Below, in pieces: positions 31,714-35,081 of a DNA stretch of 35,081 nt. The notes under the pieces were generated by a model. It searched no databases. It was given only the letters and a program-made list of their open reading frames with translations, and was not told where the DNA came from. Positions within the stretch are counted from its first letter, which is position 1, and every line of letters begins with the position of its first letter. Origin of the DNA: Lachnospiraceae bacterium (GTDB lineage Bacteria > Bacillota > Clostridia > Lachnospirales > Lachnospiraceae). Both the position numbers and the translations under genes were made by a program. The DNA is taken from NCBI GenBank assembly GCA_902363835.1, contig CABJBM010000042.1:1-35081 (forward strand), written 5' to 3'.

Positions 31714-32331
31714 TTGGAGAATTTTTTAGGTCTGCCCTTGGAAAAACAAAATATAATTATTGATGCTGCTCTTACATGCTTTGGTACTAATAGTTACAAA
31801 AAGGCATCTATAAGAGATATAGCTGCAGCAGCAGGGGTTTCAAAAGCATTGATTTTTCATTACTTTGGTACAAAAAAAGCCTTGTATTTATACCTGGTTG
31901 ATCGATGTATTCATATTATTATGAATGAGGTCGAGGAAAAGTTTGATAACACTGTTACTGATTTTTTTGACAGAATTAAACTTTCAACCAGCATTGAAGT
32001 TGCGGTTATGAAAAAGCATCCTGGGATTCTTTCTTTTTTAGACAGCATGTATTTTGAAAATGATGATGAAGTGAAGGCGGAAATAAAAGCCATTCTTGCA
32101 AACAGCCAAGGGGAAAGCCTGAAAAACAAAATTGCTTTTGAAGGCACTGACACCTCAAAATTTAAAGATGACATTGATCCTGAGCTGGTCATGAAAATAC
32201 TGACCTTGCTCACCAATGGGTATTTAAGTAAAATGCCAAAAACAGGAATTGATCTCGATGCATTATGCGAAGAATTTGATGAATATATAAATCTGTTTAA
32301 AAGGAATTTTTACAAGGAGAAATACCTGTAA
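31714..32331 (+). CDS. TetR-family transcriptional repressor
   Basis: A 205-residue repressor. The N-terminal helix-turn-helix is clear (KASIRDIAAAAGVSKALIFH, then YFGTKKALYLYLV, about residues 28-60). The rest is an all-helical, variable ligand domain of unknown specificity. The ribosome site GAGGTGA (31702-31708) lies 5 bases before TTG 31714; the earlier GTG 31705 lies inside that site and is rejected. It almost surely binds the two palindromes just upstream and so controls itself and the phosphotransferase gene 51 bases downstream. Its inducer may be the substrate of that enzyme (inference). Confidence 0.9.
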   Translation: MENFLGLPLEKQNIIIDAALTCFGTNSYKKASIRDIAAAAGVSKALIFHYFGTKKALYLYLVDRCIHIIMNEVEEKFDNTVTDFFDRIKLSTSIEVAVMKKHPGILSFLDSMYFENDDEVKAEIKAILANSQGESLKNKIAFEGTDTSKFKDDIDPELVMKILTLLTNGYLSKMPKTGIDLDALCEEFDEYINLFKRNFYKEKYL

Positions 32332-32382
32332 CGTGTATTTGATTCAGTCAAAACACTTTGTTCAACAGAAGGGAGAATCTGT

Positions 32383-35010
32383 ATGAATTTATATGTACTT
32401 GATTTTCAGGAGATTGATAAAACCAAGCTGGAGATGGCAGGTGGAAAAGGTGCTAATCTGGGAGAACTATCCAGGCTTCAGGGAATACAAGTGCCGGAGG
32501 GCTTTTGTGTTACAACCCGGGCATATAAACAAATGATTGGAAATAATGAGGAATTTGATTTACTGCTGAATCAGTTGTCCCTTTTAAAAGCAAATAACAG
32601 TGAAGGTATCAGTGAAATCAGCGCCAAAATCCGAAAGGTCATTGAAGGCATCCCCATGCCGCAAACCATCCATGAGGAGATTACCAGTCATATTGACCGG
32701 CTTGGCGAAGAAAATGCTTATGCAGTACGTTCCAGTGCAACGGCGGAGGATTTACCCACAGCCTCTTTTGCAGGCCAGCAGGATACGTATCTGAACATTA
32801 TAGGAAAGGAAGAGATACTCAGACACATCAGCAAATGCTGGGCATCTCTGTTTACTGACCGTGCCGTGACGTACCGCATCCAAAACGGCTTTGATCACCG
32901 CAAGGTTCAGTTGTCCGTTGTAATCCAGAAGATGATTTTTCCGGAAGCATCGGGGATTTTGTTTACTGCTGATCCAATCACTTCCAACAGAAAGGTTGTG
33001 TCCATTGATGCGAGCTTTGGACTCGGTGAGGCTCTTGTCTCAGGCCTGGTAAATGCAGATAATTATAAGGTGCGTGACGGCAGGATCATGGATAAGAAGA
33101 TATCCACAAAGAAGCTGGCAATTCATGCCTTAAAAGGCGGCGGTACAAAGGAGAAGGAAATAGAGGCCGGCCATCAGAACAGGCAGACGCTGACTGATGA
33201 GCAGATAATAAAGCTTGAAAAGACAGGCAGAAGAATAGAGGCTTATTTTGGCTGTCCCCAGGACATTGAATGGTGCCTGTACGATAGCAAATTCTTTATC
33301 GTCCAGAGCCGCCCCATAACCACCTTATATCCGATACCAGATGTGCAGGACGGGAAAAACCATGTGTATATGTCATTTGGCCATCAACAGATGATGACCG
33401 ATGCCATGAAGCCCTTGGGGTTATCGTTTTTCCTGTTAGGGTTTAATGATTTTCCCCTGCTACAGGCCGGAGGAAGGCTGTTCATTGATTTTACCCGGGA
33501 TCTGTCTTCTTTTACAGGACGATTCATAATCAACAGCACCATGAGTAAGATCGATCCCCTTATGGATAATGCCATCAAGGGCTTAATGAAGCGGGAAGAC
33601 TTTGTAAAATCATTGGCCCGTACCGGTAAAAAAGCGTTCAGCATTGGGTCAGGGTATTTCTCCTGGAGGCTGCCTGTTGAATTTATCAAGATATGCCGTA
33701 AAAACGACGGAAGCCTGGTTCAAACTCTGATATCACGGAAAGAAGCCTCCATGGAAAGCCTGAAGCAAAGCATCGTAAAAATGTCCGGAGCGGAATTGTT
33801 TGCCTTTATTATTGAGGCTAAAAAGCAATTAAAAGAAGCTATGTATGATCCGCAAAGCATGGCAGCCATTTATGTGGGAATATATGCAATAAGCTGGATT
33901 AATAAGAGCATGGAGAAATGGCTGGGTGAAAAGAGTGCAGCGGATGCCCTTTCCCAATCAGCAGCAAACAACGTTACATCGGAAATGGGGCTGGAGCTGC
34001 TGGATGTAGCGGATGTTGTCCGGCAATATCCGGAGGTAAAGGAGTATTTCAGCCACGCCAATGATGAAACCTTTTTTGAGGATTTGGCAAAGCTGGAAGG
34101 CGGTGATGCTGTCAGCAAATCCATTCAGTCGTATCTTGCAAAATATGGAATGCGCTGTGCCGGTGAGATTGATATCACCAGGCCCAGGTTCAGTGAACAG
34201 CCGGCCGTGCTGATTCCCATGATACTCAGCAATATTAAAAATTTTGCGCCAGGTGCCCATAAGGCCATATTTGAGCAGGGCCTGGGGGAGGCAGAGCAGA
34301 AGGAGCAGGATATCCTGAACCGCTTGGCACAGCTTCCCGGAGGAAAACGAAAGGTGAAAAAGACAGAAAAGATGATCAGCCGTCTGCGCAATTTTACCGG
34401 ATATCGGGAATACCCCAAGTACTTGATGATTGAGCACTCCTGGATCATCAAACAGGCTTTATTAAAGGAAGCTGCCGGACTGGTGCAAAAAGGAATTATC
34501 CGGGAGAAAGGGGATATTTACTATTTATCCTTTGAGGAACTGGAGGAGGTGATTCGCAGGAACCGGCTGGATTACGGTATTATAATGAAGCGTAAAGAGG
34601 AATACCAGGTTTATGATAAATTAACACCTCCCCGTATCATGACTTCGGAAGGAGAGGTTATGACCGGTGAATACCATGGCAGAAATATCCCAAAAGGCGC
34701 GTTGGCAGGCATACCTGCTTCAACCGGAATCATTGAAGGGCGTGCGCGGGTCATTTTAAAAATGGAAGACGCTGATGTGGAGGAAGGTGATATTTTGGTC
34801 ACCGCTTATACGGACCCAAGCTGGACCCCTGTGTTTGTATCCATAAAGGGGCTGGTAACAGAAGTTGGAGGGATGATGACCCATGGTTCCGTAGTTGCCA
34901 GGGAATATGGCCTGCCTGCCGTTGTAGGAGTGGAAAACGCCACCAGATTGATTAAAGACGGACAGCGGATCCGGGTAAACGGAGGGGAAGGATATATTGA
35001 AATACTGTAA
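32383..35010 (+). CDS. rph: Rifampin phosphotransferase-like protein (RPH)
   Basis: An 875-residue enzyme. Residues 1 to about 315 are a PEP-synthase-type ATP-grasp domain (GGKGANLGELSRL, AVRSSATAEDLPTASFAGQQ, QDIEWCLYDSKFFIVQSRPI). Residues about 325-755 form the middle, substrate-binding domain of RPH. The C-terminal swivelling histidine domain has GGMMTHGSVVAREYGLPAVVG with the phospho-carrier H834. The histidine domain being last and the absence of a PEP/pyruvate barrel separate it from PEP synthase, its common misannotation. RPH uses ATP to add phosphate to rifamycins, giving AMP and phosphate. GAAGGGAGAA precedes ATG 32383. It follows tetR directly and is probably induced with it. Physiological substrate in this host may differ. 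Confidence 0.88.
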   Translation: MNLYVLDFQEIDKTKLEMAGGKGANLGELSRLQGIQVPEGFCVTTRAYKQMIGNNEEFDLLLNQLSLLKANNSEGISEISAKIRKVIEGIPMPQTIHEEITSHIDRLGEENAYAVRSSATAEDLPTASFAGQQDTYLNIIGKEEILRHISKCWASLFTDRAVTYRIQNGFDHRKVQLSVVIQKMIFPEASGILFTADPITSNRKVVSIDASFGLGEALVSGLVNADNYKVRDGRIMDKKISTKKLAIHALKGGGTKEKEIEAGHQNRQTLTDEQIIKLEKTGRRIEAYFGCPQDIEWCLYDSKFFIVQSRPITTLYPIPDVQDGKNHVYMSFGHQQMMTDAMKPLGLSFFLLGFNDFPLLQAGGRLFIDFTRDLSSFTGRFIINSTMSKIDPLMDNAIKGLMKREDFVKSLARTGKKAFSIGSGYFSWRLPVEFIKICRKNDGSLVQTLISRKEASMESLKQSIVKMSGAELFAFIIEAKKQLKEAMYDPQSMAAIYVGIYAISWINKSMEKWLGEKSAADALSQSAANNVTSEMGLELLDVADVVRQYPEVKEYFSHANDETFFEDLAKLEGGDAVSKSIQSYLAKYGMRCAGEIDITRPRFSEQPAVLIPMILSNIKNFAPGAHKAIFEQGLGEAEQKEQDILNRLAQLPGGKRKVKKTEKMISRLRNFTGYREYPKYLMIEHSWIIKQALLKEAAGLVQKGIIREKGDIYYLSFEELEEVIRRNRLDYGIIMKRKEEYQVYDKLTPPRIMTSEGEVMTGEYHGRNIPKGALAGIPASTGIIEGRARVILKMEDADVEEGDILVTAYTDPSWTPVFVSIKGLVTEVGGMMTHGSVVAREYGLPAVVGVENATRLIKDGQRIRVNGGEGYIEIL

Positions 35011-35047
35011 TTGAATGAAAGGGGCTGTGAAATAAGTCTCTACAAAA

Positions 35048-35081
35048 AAGGAGGATTCTCTTCTGAGCGATAGCTTGGAAG
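35048..35081 (+). other. Possible start of a further gene cut by the window end
   Basis: AAGGAGG (35048-35054) is a perfect ribosome site. Eight bases later comes CTG AGC GAT AGC TTG GAA (L/M-S-D-S-L-E), where only a rare CTG start at 35063, or TTG at 35075, would fit. The reading frame cannot be followed, so this is only a hint. Confidence 0.25.

Noticed and set aside
32383..35010. Phosphoenolpyruvate synthase
   Set aside because: The histidine domain is at the C-terminus and no PEP/pyruvate barrel is present; the layout is that of rifampin phosphotransferase.

Overview
The window looks like the chromosome of an anaerobic, moderately AT-rich Firmicute, most likely a Lachnospiraceae / Clostridium cluster XIVa type. 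Pointers are the strong AGGAGG ribosome sites with frequent TTG/GTG starts, LplB/YtcP-type ABC permeases without a local ATPase, a ferredoxin-rich Fe-S protein, and a very large cyclic-glucan-synthase-like glycosyltransferase/phosphorylase pair. No rRNA, tRNA, CRISPR array, intact insertion sequence or prophage was seen.

Layout. (1) 1-90: three stacked hairpins resembling the right end of an IS200/IS605 element with the 3' end of a TnpB omega-RNA. (2) 160-9461: a catabolic operon with a strong promoter and a perfect 10+1+10 palindrome: AtuA-like protein, DUF4387 protein, two permeases, a lipoprotein solute-binding protein, two different ADP-ribosylglycohydrolase-fold enzymes (the second carrying an extra ~340-residue beta-rich C-terminus) and a GntR/FCD regulator with its own promoter. 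A clear terminator closes it. This is the best candidate for an undescribed pathway: import of a glycoside-like compound, cleavage by the two hydrolases, and further handling by the AtuA/DUF4387 pair. (3) 9467-11936: a deletion scar joining the N-terminus of an AraC regulator to the C-terminus of an EamA transporter, next to a divergent intact aldehyde dehydrogenase. (4) 12281-13956: a four-gene yvl-like envelope operon (DUF2089, a SHOCT-like protein, a shortened paralogue of it, and a YvlD-type membrane protein). (5) 14058-15680: a small amber-interrupted reading frame and a cysteine-rich ferredoxin-like protein. (6) 15718-19848: a MocR regulator and a PQQ-type beta-propeller protein on the minus strand, divergent from a 51-codon relic of cysteine synthase and an EamA transporter, with direct-repeat operators of PdxR type between them. 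(7) 20010-21486: a membrane diguanylate cyclase. (8) 21783-30355: a split cyclic beta-glucan synthase, one protein with GT84 and glucoamylase-like domains and one GH94 phosphorylase. (9) 30565-35010: a metallophosphoesterase, a vestige of an IS3 transposase, and a TetR regulator with rifampin phosphotransferase behind a striking pair of palindromic operators.

Several starts were moved inward from the longest open frame because a good ribosome site, promoter or terminator lies inside the longer frame (265, 2919, 8690, 12342, 12747, 13519, 18946, 21783, 31714). Functions are read from protein motifs remembered from known families; no database search was possible. Substrates for the large operon, the MocR locus and the envelope operon are inferences.
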